Assembly: GCF_038096175.1 (NCBI RefSeq)
Contig: NZ_CP151099.1
Coordinates: 5,930,001-5,994,000, forward strand
DNA from: Nostoc sp. UHCC 0302
GTDB taxonomy: Bacteria > Cyanobacteriota > Cyanobacteriia > Cyanobacteriales > Nostocaceae
DNA: 64,000 nt
Direction: 5' to 3'
The stretch's first letter is position 1, and each line of letters starts with the position of its first letter. The notes below the pieces were generated by a model that did not search any database, was not told the origin of the DNA, and saw only the letters and a program-made list of their open reading frames with translations. Below are positions 8,899 through 18,090 of this stretch, piece by piece. Position numbers and translations under genes: made by a program.

Positions 8899-10785
8899 AT
8901 GAGAGAAACTGTCCTAGAGGTTCGCGATCTACAAGTTGACTTTTCCGGTGATGGCAACGTAGCCAAAGCTGTGGATGGTATTAGTTTTGCGCTACATCGA
9001 GGTGAGACTCTAGGAATAGTAGGAGAGTCAGGAAGCGGTAAATCAGTGACAGCACTCGCTGTAATGGGTTTGTTGCAGAGTCCTGGTAGAGTGACTGGCG
9101 GTGAAATTTGGTTTCATTCACAGGAGAATTCTAACCCAATCGATTTGGTGAAATTGCCCCCTGAGCAAATGCAGTTACACCGGGGCGGCGACATCGCCAT
9201 GATTTTTCAAGAACCGATGAGTTCACTCAATCCAGTTTACAACATTGGGTTTCAGCTCACAGAAGCGATTGTGCGGCATCAGAATGTATCAGCCGCCGAA
9301 GCTAGACAAATTGCGATCGCAGGTTTGCAAGAGGTAAAACTTTTACCGGGCGATGAAGAAATACAGCAGCAGTATATCGAAACCTGGACTCAAACCAACC
9401 CAAATTCATCTAAACCAGATGGGCAAAAGTTGGCAAATTTGGTGAAGGAACACAAAGAAGCGATGCTGGAACGCTACCCTCATGAACTTTCTGGGGGTCA
9501 GTTGCAGCGGGTAATGATTGCAATGGCGATTTCCTGCAACCCACTAGTATTAATCGCCGATGAACCAACCACAGCCTTAGATGTAACGGTGCAAGCAACA
9601 ATTCTAGAGTTATTGCGAGAATTGCAGCAAAGCCGCGACATGGCAATGATTTTTATCACTCACGACTTGGGACTAATATCGGAAATTGCTGACGAAGTAG
9701 CGGTGATGTACAGAGGCAAAATTGTAGAATACGATAAGGCCGAGCAAATTTTTAGTAACCCTAAGCATCCATATACTAAAGGTTTGGTAGCTTGTCGCCC
9801 CACACTAAACCGCCGTCCCCAGAAATTATTAACTGTTTCCGACTACATGAGTGCGGATGAAACAGCAACAGGACAGTTAGTAATTCAGGAGAAAGAACCC
9901 CCACAACCACAAGAAATTACTACCGATGAGATTGCTGCTAGATTGGCAAACCTCAATGAACAAGAACCTCTGTTACAAATTCACAACCTGAAGGTTGGTT
10001 TTCCAGTGCGGGGGGTATTTGGTGGTACAAAACGCTACACAATGGCTGTTAATGGCGTTTCTTTTGATGTCAAACCTGGTGAAACTCTTGGATTAGTGGG
10101 AGAATCTGGTTGTGGCAAAACTACCCTTGGCAGAACCTTGCTGCGATTAATTGAGCCGATGAGTGGTCAGATTATCTTTGAGAAGCAAGATATTACCACC
10201 CTCAAAGGAGAAAGGTTGCAGAAACTGCGGCGGGAAATGCAAATAGTCTTTCAAAATCCTTTTAGTTCCCTTGACCCACGCATGAAGGTTGGGGAAGCAA
10301 TTATCGAACCATTATTCATTCATGCCGTTGGCAAGACAAAACGACAACGGCGTGAACGCGCTGCTGAACTATTAGAAAGGGTAGGGTTGAGTGCAGATGC
10401 AATGAACCGCTATCCGCATCAATTTTCTGGCGGTCAACGTCAACGGATTTGTATTGCCCGTTCTTTGGCGTTAAATCCTAAATTTATCATTTGTGATGAA
10501 TCTGTTTCAGCACTGGATGTTTCAGTACAGGCGCAAGTATTAAATTTGTTGAAAGAATTGCAACACGATTTTAAGTTGACTTATATTTTTATTTCTCATG
10601 ACTTGAGTGTGGTTAAATTTATGAGCGATCGCATTTTAGTCATGAATAATGGTCAAATTGTCGAACAAGGTACAGCAGAAAGTATCTATCGAGAACCTAA
10701 AGAAGAATACACACAAAAATTAATTGCTGCGATTCCTACTGGTAGTCCCGAACGTGTGCGGAATCGTCAAGTACGGACTTTATAA
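8899..10785 (+). CDS. Dipeptide/oligopeptide-type ABC transporter, two fused ATP-binding domains
   Basis: The 628-residue ATPase joins two nucleotide-binding domains of the DppD/DppF (OppD/OppF) type. The first has Walker A GESGSGKS, signature LSGGQLQRV, Walker [12 protein letters not shown] and switch His in FITHD. The second, from about residue 360, has [28 protein letters not shown] and FISHD. Each is followed by the region typical of peptide importers (KHPYTKGL and EEYTQKL). It energises uptake of peptides, or possibly nickel or glutathione, together with permeases and a binding protein that are not in this window. Both sites look catalytically complete. It is flanked by unrelated genes and appears monocistronic. 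Confidence 0.93.
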   Translation: MRETVLEVRDLQVDFSGDGNVAKAVDGISFALHRGETLGIVGESGSGKSVTALAVMGLLQSPGRVTGGEIWFHSQENSNPIDLVKLPPEQMQLHRGGDIAMIFQEPMSSLNPVYNIGFQLTEAIVRHQNVSAAEARQIAIAGLQEVKLLPGDEEIQQQYIETWTQTNPNSSKPDGQKLANLVKEHKEAMLERYPHELSGGQLQRVMIAMAISCNPLVLIADEPTTALDVTVQATILELLRELQQSRDMAMIFITHDLGLISEIADEVAVMYRGKIVEYDKAEQIFSNPKHPYTKGLVACRPTLNRRPQKLLTVSDYMSADETATGQLVIQEKEPPQPQEITTDEIAARLANLNEQEPLLQIHNLKVGFPVRGVFGGTKRYTMAVNGVSFDVKPGETLGLVGESGCGKTTLGRTLLRLIEPMSGQIIFEKQDITTLKGERLQKLRREMQIVFQNPFSSLDPRMKVGEAIIEPLFIHAVGKTKRQRRERAAELLERVGLSADAMNRYPHQFSGGQRQRICIARSLALNPKFIICDESVSALDVSVQAQVLNLLKELQHDFKLTYIFISHDLSVVKFMSDRILVMNNGQIVEQGTAESIYREPKEEYTQKLIAAIPTGSPERVRNRQVRTL

Positions 10786-10909
10786 CGAGTGATTATATTT
10801 TTGTGAAATTAGTGGAGTGAATTCATCTCCTCATGTCTAATTTCCATTGATAGAATACTCAACAGAACGAGGGTTGTCCATCTGTTCTGCTCAACTACAG
10901 ATGTAATGT

Positions 10910-13507
10910 ATGACTATGAATTTGCCTGTTCCCCAAGATTATCAATATCAATTTGGTGGTAGTCTTCCTGCTAATGCACCTACCTACGTTATACGCAAAG
11001 CTGATGCAGATTTGTATCAGGCTGTGAAAGCTGGAGAGTTTTGCTTTGTCCTCAACTCTCGACAAATGGGTAAATCCAGTTTGCGTGTCCGCACAATGCA
11101 AAGGTTACAGCGTGAAGGAATTGCTTGTGTATCTATTGATTTAACCGCAATTGGGACATCAGGGCTAAAGTCTGAACAATGGTATTCTGGGATTATTGAT
11201 ACTATTGCTGGTTCTGAAAGTTTAAACTTAGGTGAGCAGTTTGATATAGATAAATTATGGGAAGAAAATTCCCGCTTTTCTGATGTGCAGATTTTTGGTA
11301 AGTTTATTGACAAATTACTCAAATTAGTTTCCACACAGATTGTTATTTTTATAGATGAAATTGATAGTGTTCTCAGTTTAAAATTTCCGGTTGATGATTT
11401 TTTTGCTTTAATTCGAGCTTTTTTTAATCAAAGAGTTGATAATCCTGAATATCAACGCATTACTTTTGTGCTTTTGGGAGTAGCTACCCCTTCTGAGTTA
11501 ATTCAAGATAAAAAGCGCACTCCTTTTAATATTGGCAAAGGAATTGAATTAACCGGATTTGAATTTGCAGAAGCTTTACCTTTAATCAAGGGATTCTCTG
11601 GACAAACTAGCAACCCGGAAGCAGTACTAAAAGCAATTTTAGACTGGACTGGAGGACAGCCATTTTTGACTCAGAAAGTCTGTGAATTTGTCCGTCAATC
11701 TGCAACTGTAATTTCCCCAAGTGAAGAAGCTCTTTTTGTAGAGAATTTAGTCAGAAATAGAGTGATTCAGAATTGGGAATCTCAAGATGAACCAGAACAC
11801 TTTAGAACGATTCGGGATAGAATCTTAAAAAGAGATGAACAGAAAGCAGCATACTTATTAGATTTATATCAACAAGTATGGCACTCAAGCGGAATTGATA
11901 TTGATAGTAGTATTGAACAGAGTGATTTACAGTTAGCGGGAATAGTTGTTAAAAAAGAGAGTACATTAAAGGTTTATAACCTGATTTATCAAACTATTTT
12001 TGACAACTTATGGATTGAGAAAAGTTTAGCCAGTTTGCGTACTTATGCAGAGAATTATCGTCAGTGGATATTATCAGGAAAACAGGATGAGTCTCGGTTA
12101 TTGAGAGAGAATGCTTTAGTAGAAGCGGAAGCTTGGGCAAAGGATAAAACTTTAGGTTTTCAAGATTTAGAGTTTTTAGCAGCTAGTCGTACACTACAGC
12201 GAGAAGAGGAAATAGCAGAAAAAGAAAGACAAGCAGAATTAGAAAAAGAAAGGAAAGAAAAGGAAGCAGCAGAAAGAGCTAGAGAAATTGAGACTGAAGC
12301 GAAACAGAAAGCAGAAAAGCAACTAGAGAGTGCATCTAGGGATTTGGAAATCCTTAAAATAACTATAAATGAAATCAATCAATCTATTGCTAAAATTAAG
12401 GAATTATCAGCAGTGGCTTCTCAACTGCAACAAAAAGGAAAAATAAACGAAGCGAATCAGTTTTTGAATATTGCAGGGTTGGTTTTGCAAGATAAAATTG
12501 AAAATTCCAAGCTAAAAGAGGTTTTATTAGATAGTGCGCTGATTTTAGGGTATCAATACCTAGCTGATGAAAAAAAAGAGCGAAATCAAACAGAGTTTTT
12601 AAAAAATGATGACATTTTGTCTAGAGGTCTAAAAGAATTATCAAAAATAGAAACCCGAATTGATCATAATCAAACTAATTTGGCTGCATTAGTTTATATA
12701 TACTATGTTAAAGGTCACTCCGATAAAGCTAAGGCTGTAAAAAATTACAAGAAAGCACTTGAGCATCTCAACAGTCTAAAATCTAAGTTGAAATCTAATG
12801 TTGAATTATTTACTTTAGACTTAAATATTCTCTACAATGGCAATGCTGATATTGTCGCTTTGCTTTATCGTCAACTTCAAGAATTAGATGGTTCAAATAC
12901 AGTATATTATCAATCTTTAAAGCAACATTTCTTGAATGAATTAGACTATTTAATGCAGCAACAAAGATGGAGAGAAGCAGATTTAAAAAATTGGCAGTTT
13001 CTTCTCTATTCAGCAGGAAGGGAAAAACAAGGCTATTTAAATTTAACTGATGTGAAAAACTTTAATTGTAAAGATTTAAAACAACTTGATACACTTTGGG
13101 TAAATAACTCTAAGGGGCATTTTGGTTACAGTGTCCAGAAAAAAATATATTTGGATAGTGGTAATTCTCTCGATTTTGATTGGAAGAAGAAAAAATGGAA
13201 AAATTGGAACTTGGAAGGGTATAAATATTTTAGAAAAAGTGTGGGATGGAGACCGCTGGATGGGTGGGGGAGTGCATGGAGAAAAGATTCAGAGTGGAGA
13301 TATGGAGAACTCCCAGGAGACGACGAAGAAAAGCTGATCTCCCAACTTTGGAGCAAGAGTGGAGAATACCTGAATCGTCCTTCCAACCCAGTGGGTGGTT
13401 GTTATCTTCCAGATGGAGACGTTGTGGACGGTCGTGGTCATTATGATGGAACCTGGTGCGGGGGGTCTCCTTTCTTCTTGCTGAGACTCGTCAAGTGTTC
13501 TTGCTGA
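10910..13507 (+). CDS. AAA-like NTPase with coiled coil and C-terminal GUN4 domain
   Basis: This 865-residue protein has three parts. Residues 15-350 are an AAA-like (AAA_35 type) NTPase with P-loop NSRQMGKSS at 49-57 and Walker [11 protein letters not shown] near 145. Residues about 420-520 are a highly charged coiled coil ([20 protein letters not shown]), followed by a helical, possibly TPR-like segment to about 670. From about 675 the sequence is a GUN4 domain: [34 protein letters not shown] and [12 protein letters not shown]4 binds porphyrins and regulates Mg-chelatase, and in cyanobacteria it is also fused to signalling modules. The pairing suggests a sensor NTPase, but the ligand is unknown. 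A 23-bp tandem duplication spans the stop codon. Confidence 0.85.
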   Translation: MTMNLPVPQDYQYQFGGSLPANAPTYVIRKADADLYQAVKAGEFCFVLNSRQMGKSSLRVRTMQRLQREGIACVSIDLTAIGTSGLKSEQWYSGIIDTIAGSESLNLGEQFDIDKLWEENSRFSDVQIFGKFIDKLLKLVSTQIVIFIDEIDSVLSLKFPVDDFFALIRAFFNQRVDNPEYQRITFVLLGVATPSELIQDKKRTPFNIGKGIELTGFEFAEALPLIKGFSGQTSNPEAVLKAILDWTGGQPFLTQKVCEFVRQSATVISPSEEALFVENLVRNRVIQNWESQDEPEHFRTIRDRILKRDEQKAAYLLDLYQQVWHSSGIDIDSSIEQSDLQLAGIVVKKESTLKVYNLIYQTIFDNLWIEKSLASLRTYAENYRQWILSGKQDESRLLRENALVEAEAWAKDKTLGFQDLEFLAASRTLQREEEIAEKERQAELEKERKEKEAAERAREIETEAKQKAEKQLESASRDLEILKITINEINQSIAKIKELSAVASQLQQKGKINEANQFLNIAGLVLQDKIENSKLKEVLLDSALILGYQYLADEKKERNQTEFLKNDDILSRGLKELSKIETRIDHNQTNLAALVYIYYVKGHSDKAKAVKNYKKALEHLNSLKSKLKSNVELFTLDLNILYNGNADIVALLYRQLQELDGSNTVYYQSLKQHFLNELDYLMQQQRWREADLKNWQFLLYSAGREKQGYLNLTDVKNFNCKDLKQLDTLWVNNSKGHFGYSVQKKIYLDSGNSLDFDWKKKKWKNWNLEGYKYFRKSVGWRPLDGWGSAWRKDSEWRYGELPGDDEEKLISQLWSKSGEYLNRPSNPVGGCYLPDGDVVDGRGHYDGTWCGGSPFFLLRLVKCSC

Positions 13508-13520
13508 GACTCGTCAAGTG
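13475..13520 (+). repeat. Perfect 23-bp tandem duplication at the stop of the AAA-GUN4 gene
   Basis: The unit TTCTTGCTGAGACTCGTCAA plus GTG occurs twice back to back (13475-13497, 13498-13520). The current stop is inside copy two. With a single copy the protein would end KCSR and be the same length, so the duplication changes only the last residue. The exact identity of the copies implies a recent event. Confidence 0.9.
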
Positions 13521-13588
13521 TAGCAGATAAGGCTTTCAGAGAATTGTAAAGATTTATTTCTGGGAGGTTTTCCACGCAATAATAAGGC

Positions 13589-13897
13589 TTAACGTTTTTC
13601 CCAAAAATGTCCTGTATGGTTCAACATCCGGTTAAAACACATTGCCGTGTACCCATTTATCCAGTGCATGATTTTGGGTAAATCGTTCGGCTGTGCTGGC
13701 TCAAGAAGGTAGTGGACATGGTTAGACATAATACATAAGGCATAAAGCTTAAATTGGAACTTAGCCAATGCCTTTTTGAGAGCATAGAGAAACACCTGAC
13801 GGCATTCGTGACGCGTTAATTTAAACTCGCGGTTATTGCACCGAGTAGTGACGTGATAGCTGTATCCTAGTTTTAAGTCGCGCTGTGGTCGTGGCAT
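13589..13897 (-). pseudogene. Truncated REP-associated tyrosine transposase (RAYT, Y1_Tnp)
   Basis: The 102 residues match the first half of a TnpA-REP/IS200-like transposase: a YHVTTRCNNREF start and the metal-binding HUH motif in MSNHVHYLL. The frame stops right after GHFWEKR. The second half, which holds the catalytic tyrosine, is missing, so the product should be inactive. RAYT genes mobilise or maintain short palindromic repeats, and this window has many such repeats. It lies between the two AAA-like NTPase genes on the opposite strand. Confidence 0.8.
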
Positions 13898-13937
13898 AAG
13901 AAGAATTTGTCATCCTCTAATTCTCCCTATAATATCT

Positions 13938-15809
13938 ATGCCCTTTAACATTTTTTCTAAACCCCCAAAACCTGAACCGGCAGAGATGGCTGGTTTAATC
14001 AAAATATCGGGATGTAACAACCCAAAGCGGTGCGGGGATGTGATTTTTGTTCATGGTTTAGGTGGTCACGCACGAGGAACTTGGCATCCGCAAGAACTAC
14101 GCGACGATGATAATTTCTGGTTAACGTGGCTCGCACAAGAAAGACCAGATTTAGGTATTTGGTCTTTTGGCTACAAAGCTGAACCTTTTGAGTGGAGAGG
14201 TTCAACAATGCCACTCTTTGACCGTGCTAGTAATTTACAAGCATATTTAGAAGTTAATAATATTGGAGAACACCCAATAATTTTTATAGCTCATAGCATG
14301 GGTGGATTATTAGTCAAAGAAATGCTGCGGAATGCTCAGACATTTCAAAAAAAAGCAGTTATTCAACAGACAAAAGGTATCGTATTTCTATCCACCCCTC
14401 ACACTGGTTCTCATCTTGCTAACTTAGTCGATAAAATTGGGATTTTGGCACGAAGCTCTGTCAGTGTTGATGAACTGAAAGTACATATTCCCCAACTGCG
14501 TCAACTTAATGAGTGGTATCGGCAAAATGTTGACTCAATGGATATTACTACAAAAGTTTATTATGAAACTAAGCACACTCAAAGTTTTTTAGTTGTAGAC
14601 CCAGATAGCGCTAACCCAGGCATCAAAGATGTCCAACCTACCGCTACAGATGACGACCATCTTTCTATCACCAAGCCAAAATCAACAGAGAATTTAGTCT
14701 ACAAGGGAGTGAGTCAGTTTATTAAGCAACAATTGCTGATTAATGTAGGCATTGTTGAACAATCAACACCAAAAGTAAAACAGAACAACTCCTCAGTGAT
14801 TTTTGAAAATACTGATGGTCAAGTTCCTCTTAACTCCCCCTTTTATATCGAGCGTCCAGAGGTAGAAATTAAATGTTATGAATCCATATTGCAACCAGGG
14901 GCGTTAATCCGCATCAAAGCGCCGCAAAAGATGGGTAAAACTTCTTTAATGAGCCGTATTCTTGACCATAGTAAACAAAAAGGTTATCGCACAGTTTCTC
15001 TTAATTTATGGAGTAAAGAAAATCTTACCGATCTCAATAAGTTTTTAGAGGAATTTTGTGCAACTCTGAGTTATGAATTAGGGCTAGAAGAACAAATAGA
15101 TAAATATTGGAAAAAACGATTAAGCAGTCAAGTTAACTGCACTAATTATTTAAAAGACTATTTATTAAAAAATATTAATACTCCTCTAGTATTAGGTTTA
15201 GATGATATTGATAAAATTTTTCCTTATACCGAAATTGCTCAAGAATTTTTTGCTCTACTCCGAGCTTGGCATGAAAACGGTAAAAACGAAGAAATCTGGC
15301 AAAAATTACGTTTAGTAATTGCACATTCTCAAGAAGTATATGTTTCTCTAAATGTCCATCAATCCCCCTTTAATGTGGGTTTATCTGTGGAGATAGGAGA
15401 ATTCAACGCCACACAAATAAAAGAATTAGTCCAACGGCATCAATTAAATTGGTCAGATACACAAATCGGACAATTAAGGGGAATGATTGATGGTCATCCT
15501 TATTTATTAAGAACTGCTCTTTATCAAATTGCCACAGGTAATTTAACTTTAGAACAGTTCTTAAAAGTTGCTCCCACTGACGAGGGATTATTTAGAGGCT
15601 TTTTACATCCCTATCTTTCATTGCTGGAAGAAGACAAATTGTTAAAAGCAGCGATGAAAAAAGTGATTGAGAGTGATATTCCTGTGAAGTTAGACTCTGC
15701 ACAAAGTTTTAAATTACGCAGTCTGGGGTTAATTAAATTTAAAGGAAATGAAGTTCAATGCCTTTGTAATTTATATCGCCTTTATTTTCGAGAACGCCTA
15801 TCCGAATGA
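13938..15809 (+). CDS. Lipase-type alpha/beta hydrolase fused to an AAA-like NTPase
   Basis: Residues about 30-250 form an alpha/beta hydrolase of the PGAP1/lipase class. They show the oxyanion strand VIFVHGLGGHARGTWHP, the nucleophile elbow AHSMGG near 120 and a likely catalytic His in DDDHLSI near 240. Residues about 280-620 form an AAA-like (AAA_35) NTPase: NSPFYIERPEVE, P-loop APQKMGKTS near 333, and Walker B LVLGLDDID near 420. The natural substrate may be a lipid ester. The layout, enzyme plus NTPase, resembles STAND-like conflict proteins in which the NTPase senses and the hydrolase acts, which is inference. It is the second AAA_35 protein within 5 kb. The ATG start is well placed and the gene looks intact. 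Confidence 0.85.
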   Translation: MPFNIFSKPPKPEPAEMAGLIKISGCNNPKRCGDVIFVHGLGGHARGTWHPQELRDDDNFWLTWLAQERPDLGIWSFGYKAEPFEWRGSTMPLFDRASNLQAYLEVNNIGEHPIIFIAHSMGGLLVKEMLRNAQTFQKKAVIQQTKGIVFLSTPHTGSHLANLVDKIGILARSSVSVDELKVHIPQLRQLNEWYRQNVDSMDITTKVYYETKHTQSFLVVDPDSANPGIKDVQPTATDDDHLSITKPKSTENLVYKGVSQFIKQQLLINVGIVEQSTPKVKQNNSSVIFENTDGQVPLNSPFYIERPEVEIKCYESILQPGALIRIKAPQKMGKTSLMSRILDHSKQKGYRTVSLNLWSKENLTDLNKFLEEFCATLSYELGLEEQIDKYWKKRLSSQVNCTNYLKDYLLKNINTPLVLGLDDIDKIFPYTEIAQEFFALLRAWHENGKNEEIWQKLRLVIAHSQEVYVSLNVHQSPFNVGLSVEIGEFNATQIKELVQRHQLNWSDTQIGQLRGMIDGHPYLLRTALYQIATGNLTLEQFLKVAPTDEGLFRGFLHPYLSLLEEDKLLKAAMKKVIESDIPVKLDSAQSFKLRSLGLIKFKGNEVQCLCNLYRLYFRERLSE

Positions 15810-15884
15810 TTACACCTAGCTTGAAAGGATGAACCATCAATAATTAGCAGGAAAATGAGCAGTCATAATGAAAGTTAAAACACG

Positions 15885-16034
15885 GTGCTATATTTGTGCT
15901 GCTGGTTTACTAAGCTTTACTTACCTATTAATATCGTTCGTATGGATGAACGGACAAAAAATATATTCTTCTTGGCTGGTGAGGAAAATATTATCGAGAT
16001 ATACCCTAACGGTAAATGGAGATACATAAGATGA
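15885..16034 (+). CDS. DUF6888-type small protein
   Basis: This 49-residue frame starts at GTG 15885 and reads KLYLPINIVR, DERTKNIFFLAGEE and IIEIYPNGKWRYI. These match the pattern I know for DUF6888 proteins of cyanobacteria, but function is unknown. Its TGA overlaps the ATG of the next gene by 4 bp (ATGA at 16031-16034), the classic sign of translational coupling. The N-terminus is a little shorter than I expect for the family, and an in-frame stop four codons upstream of the GTG suggests minor 5' loss or a weak start. A competing frame with an ATG at 15868 covers the same DNA but looks less like protein. Confidence 0.65.
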   Translation: MLYLCCWFTKLYLPINIVRMDERTKNIFFLAGEENIIEIYPNGKWRYIR

Positions 16035-16255
16035 GCAAGCCTAATTTTCATGCAATGAGTCAGAGAGAGTTACATGATTACGTTCTTGCTCATCGGGAAG
16101 ATCAAGAAGCCTTCTACGCTTATGTGGATAAACTGCATATTGAAGGTAATTGGATTGAAATGCCACCTTTACAATCAGAACAGGATTTAGAAAATTATCC
16201 TGAGTTCATTGAGCGTATTCGCAGCAGTTCTGAGCCACGAGATGGAGCAGTTTAA
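16031..16255 (+). CDS. DUF6887-type small protein
   Basis: This 74-residue protein begins MSKPNFHAMSQRELHDYVL and continues AHREDQEAFYAYVDK, a layout I recognise from DUF6887 proteins that accompany DUF6888 in cyanobacteria. I chose the ATG at 16031 over the in-frame GTG-like position at 16016 because it overlaps the DUF6888 stop by 4 bp. Both are small and tightly coupled, as toxin-antitoxin pairs often are, but no toxin fold is visible and no function is known. Confidence 0.75.
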   Translation: MSKPNFHAMSQRELHDYVLAHREDQEAFYAYVDKLHIEGNWIEMPPLQSEQDLENYPEFIERIRSSSEPRDGAV

Positions 16256-16279
16256 ATCTGTATTCTAGTTACAGCAACC

Positions 16280-16340
16280 TTTCTGCTATCCTCAGCTTAG
16301 CCGATCGCGATTACGCATTTTTTAGCAATCTCTACTTCTG
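16280..16340 (-). pseudogene. Decayed copy of the rsmH 3' end
   Basis: About 60 bp here, read on the minus strand, match the last codons of rsmH (16938-17003) with roughly 85% identity by eye, but with in-frame stops. The copy overlaps the last codons of the acetyltransferase gene. The GNAT gene therefore sits between the true rsmH end and a duplicate of it. Confidence 0.75.
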
Positions 16341-16883
16341 CTCACTCTCAAGAATGGCGTAGAGTAATGTATCACGCCATTTGCCCTTTATCCAAATATT
16401 CTCTCGGAAATGCCCTTCGCGACGCATTCCGGCTTTTTCCATAACTCTAGCTGAGCCAATGTTTGCTGGGTCGCAGGTAGCAATAATTCGATGCAAACCT
16501 AACTGTTCAAAACCCAAAGATAATAATGCTCGTGCTGCTTCTGTAGCGTATCCTTGTCCCCAGAAGTTTTGGTTATAGCAGTATCCAATTAATCCTTCTC
16601 TGTTATCTGCATTTGATAGGTGAAGACCACAAGCACCGATAAGTTGCTGTTTTGACTTTAAGATTACTGCCAACTCAAAATGGTGTCGGGGTTCATCTTT
16701 TTGTAAAGCGATCGCTCTGTCGATAAAATTCTTAGTATCCTCAAGGCTATTAGGCCTCCACGGCATAAAACGAACAACTTCTGATTCACAAGCGTAGCTA
16801 TGCACCGCTTCTAAATCAGATGCCACAATGTCTCGGATAATTAATCGTTCAGTTTGCAATGGTAAATTTACAGCCATTGACAT
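16332..16883 (-). CDS. GNAT N-acetyltransferase, RimJ/RimL type
   Basis: The 183-residue enzyme shows the RimJ/RimL layout: LQTERLIIRDIVASDL at the start, a middle segment GACGLHLSN, the acetyl-CoA binding loop NFWGQGYATEAARALL, and the final NIGSARVMEKAGMRREGHFREN. It transfers acetyl from acetyl-CoA to an N-terminal amine or small amine substrate; the substrate cannot be predicted. It lies 52 bp downstream of rsmH on the same strand. Its 3' end overlaps a decayed duplicate of the rsmH tail, so it was probably inserted beside rsmH by a recombination event that copied that tail. Confidence 0.9.
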   Translation of the reverse strand: MSMAVNLPLQTERLIIRDIVASDLEAVHSYACESEVVRFMPWRPNSLEDTKNFIDRAIALQKDEPRHHFELAVILKSKQQLIGACGLHLSNADNREGLIGYCYNQNFWGQGYATEAARALLSLGFEQLGLHRIIATCDPANIGSARVMEKAGMRREGHFRENIWIKGKWRDTLLYAILESEQK

Positions 16884-16935
16884 AAAAAGAATGTTACCCA
16901 GATAAAATCTGATAAATCTTAATTACGAATTAATA

Positions 16936-17811
16936 TCACTCCTTCTTCTCTGCTATTCTCAATTTGGCCGATCGCGATCGCGCATTCTGAGCAATCTCTG
17001 CTTCTGACGCAATAATTGGCTTTTTTGTCAATACTTTTAACAAAGGTAAATTTCTTAAACCATGCTTTACTAAACGATCTTCTAGGCTATGAAAACTAAT
17101 AATCGCAATTCTGCCACCAGGAACCAGCGCGTTTGGTGCTTTATCTAAGAAAGTTTCTAGGGATTTTAACTCATCATTGACGACAATTCGCAAAGCTTGA
17201 AAAACGCGGGTAGCGGGATGAATTCTACCATAACGGTATTTCGGGGGAACAGAAGATGCGATCGCTTCGGCTAATTCTGTAGTCGTGTGAAATGGGCGGC
17301 GTTCGACAATACGTCTAGCAATCCGCCGCGACAGCCGTTCTTCACCATATTTAAAGAAAATTTCCGCTAATTCTGCCTCATCCCATTCATTAATTACATC
17401 ACCTGCGGTAAGCGGTTGTCGTCGATCCATTCGCATATCGAGACTGGCAGCGTGGCGAAAACTAAAACCCCGTTCTGGGCTATCTAAATGATAAGAACTT
17501 ACCCCCAAATCTGCGAGAATACCGTCAAACGTGGTAGAAGTATACTCATAGGCAGCAAAGTTGCTCAGAATAAATGTTACCCGTTCTCCATACTCAGCTA
17601 AAGCTTTTTGTGCTGCTGTTAAAGCATCCTCATCTTGGTCAAGTGCGGTTATCCGCACATCCGCAGCAGCTTCTAAGATGAGGCGACTATGACCGCCACC
17701 ACCTACCGTCGCATCTAAATAATGCCCGCCCGGACGTACCGCCAAACCCGCAACTACTTCCTGACTCAACACTGGCACATGAAAAAATTCCTGTGCCTCA
17801 ATTACCTGCAT
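16936..17811 (-). CDS. rsmH: 16S rRNA (cytosine-1402-N4)-methyltransferase RsmH
   Basis: RsmH (formerly MraW) uses SAM to methylate N4 of C1402 in the decoding centre of 16S rRNA. The 291-residue sequence has the typical N-terminus [12 protein letters not shown], the SAM-binding motif [10 protein letters not shown] at 33-42, [17 protein letters not shown], and the C-terminal [13 protein letters not shown]. Length is normal. The start [10 protein letters not shown] is the only ATG ahead of the conserved region. In many bacteria rsmH heads the cell-division cluster, but here ndhH lies upstream, divergently transcribed. Confidence 0.96.
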   Translation of the reverse strand: MQVIEAQEFFHVPVLSQEVVAGLAVRPGGHYLDATVGGGGHSRLILEAAADVRITALDQDEDALTAAQKALAEYGERVTFILSNFAAYEYTSTTFDGILADLGVSSYHLDSPERGFSFRHAASLDMRMDRRQPLTAGDVINEWDEAELAEIFFKYGEERLSRRIARRIVERRPFHTTTELAEAIASSVPPKYRYGRIHPATRVFQALRIVVNDELKSLETFLDKAPNALVPGGRIAIISFHSLEDRLVKHGLRNLPLLKVLTKKPIIASEAEIAQNARSRSAKLRIAEKKE

Positions 17812-18009
17812 AACCAGCTTCCATATAATAGTTGAAGAAGTGCAACAAAATAAAACATCAAGTAAAACCCTCTGCTGTCACCCTCTCTCCAACATACCCC
17901 TGTATGGGCAATAGATGTAAGACGCCTTAAAGGTGGTTCCTTCTAAAATTATTGCCCGTACACACCTCATTTTGACTTTGCAGACCCGATTCAATCTGGT
18001 TGGCATCTT

Positions 18010-18041
18010 GGTTCACCAGTCGCTTACAGCGCTGGTGAACC
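18010..18041 (+). other. Strong hairpin in the leader of ndhH
   Basis: A perfect 10-bp inverted repeat (GGTTCACCAG with CTGGTGAACC) encloses a further CGC/GCG pair around TTACA. It lies 50 bp before the ndhH start and has no T-run, so it is not an ordinary terminator. It could be a mobile palindrome or an RNA leader element. Confidence 0.6.
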
Positions 18042-18090
18042 CGAAGGGCGGTTCAATTCAAAATTTTCACGAACGGAGAACACTAAATCT

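Noticed and set aside
11017-13386. Several antisense frames within the AAA-GUN4 gene
   Set aside because: Arise from the lysine/glutamate-rich coding strand; no recognisable protein.
15868-16032. 54-codon frame starting ATG 15868, apparently a small membrane peptide
   Set aside because: The overlapping frame from GTG 15885 carries the DUF6888 pattern and the 4-bp overlap with the next gene.
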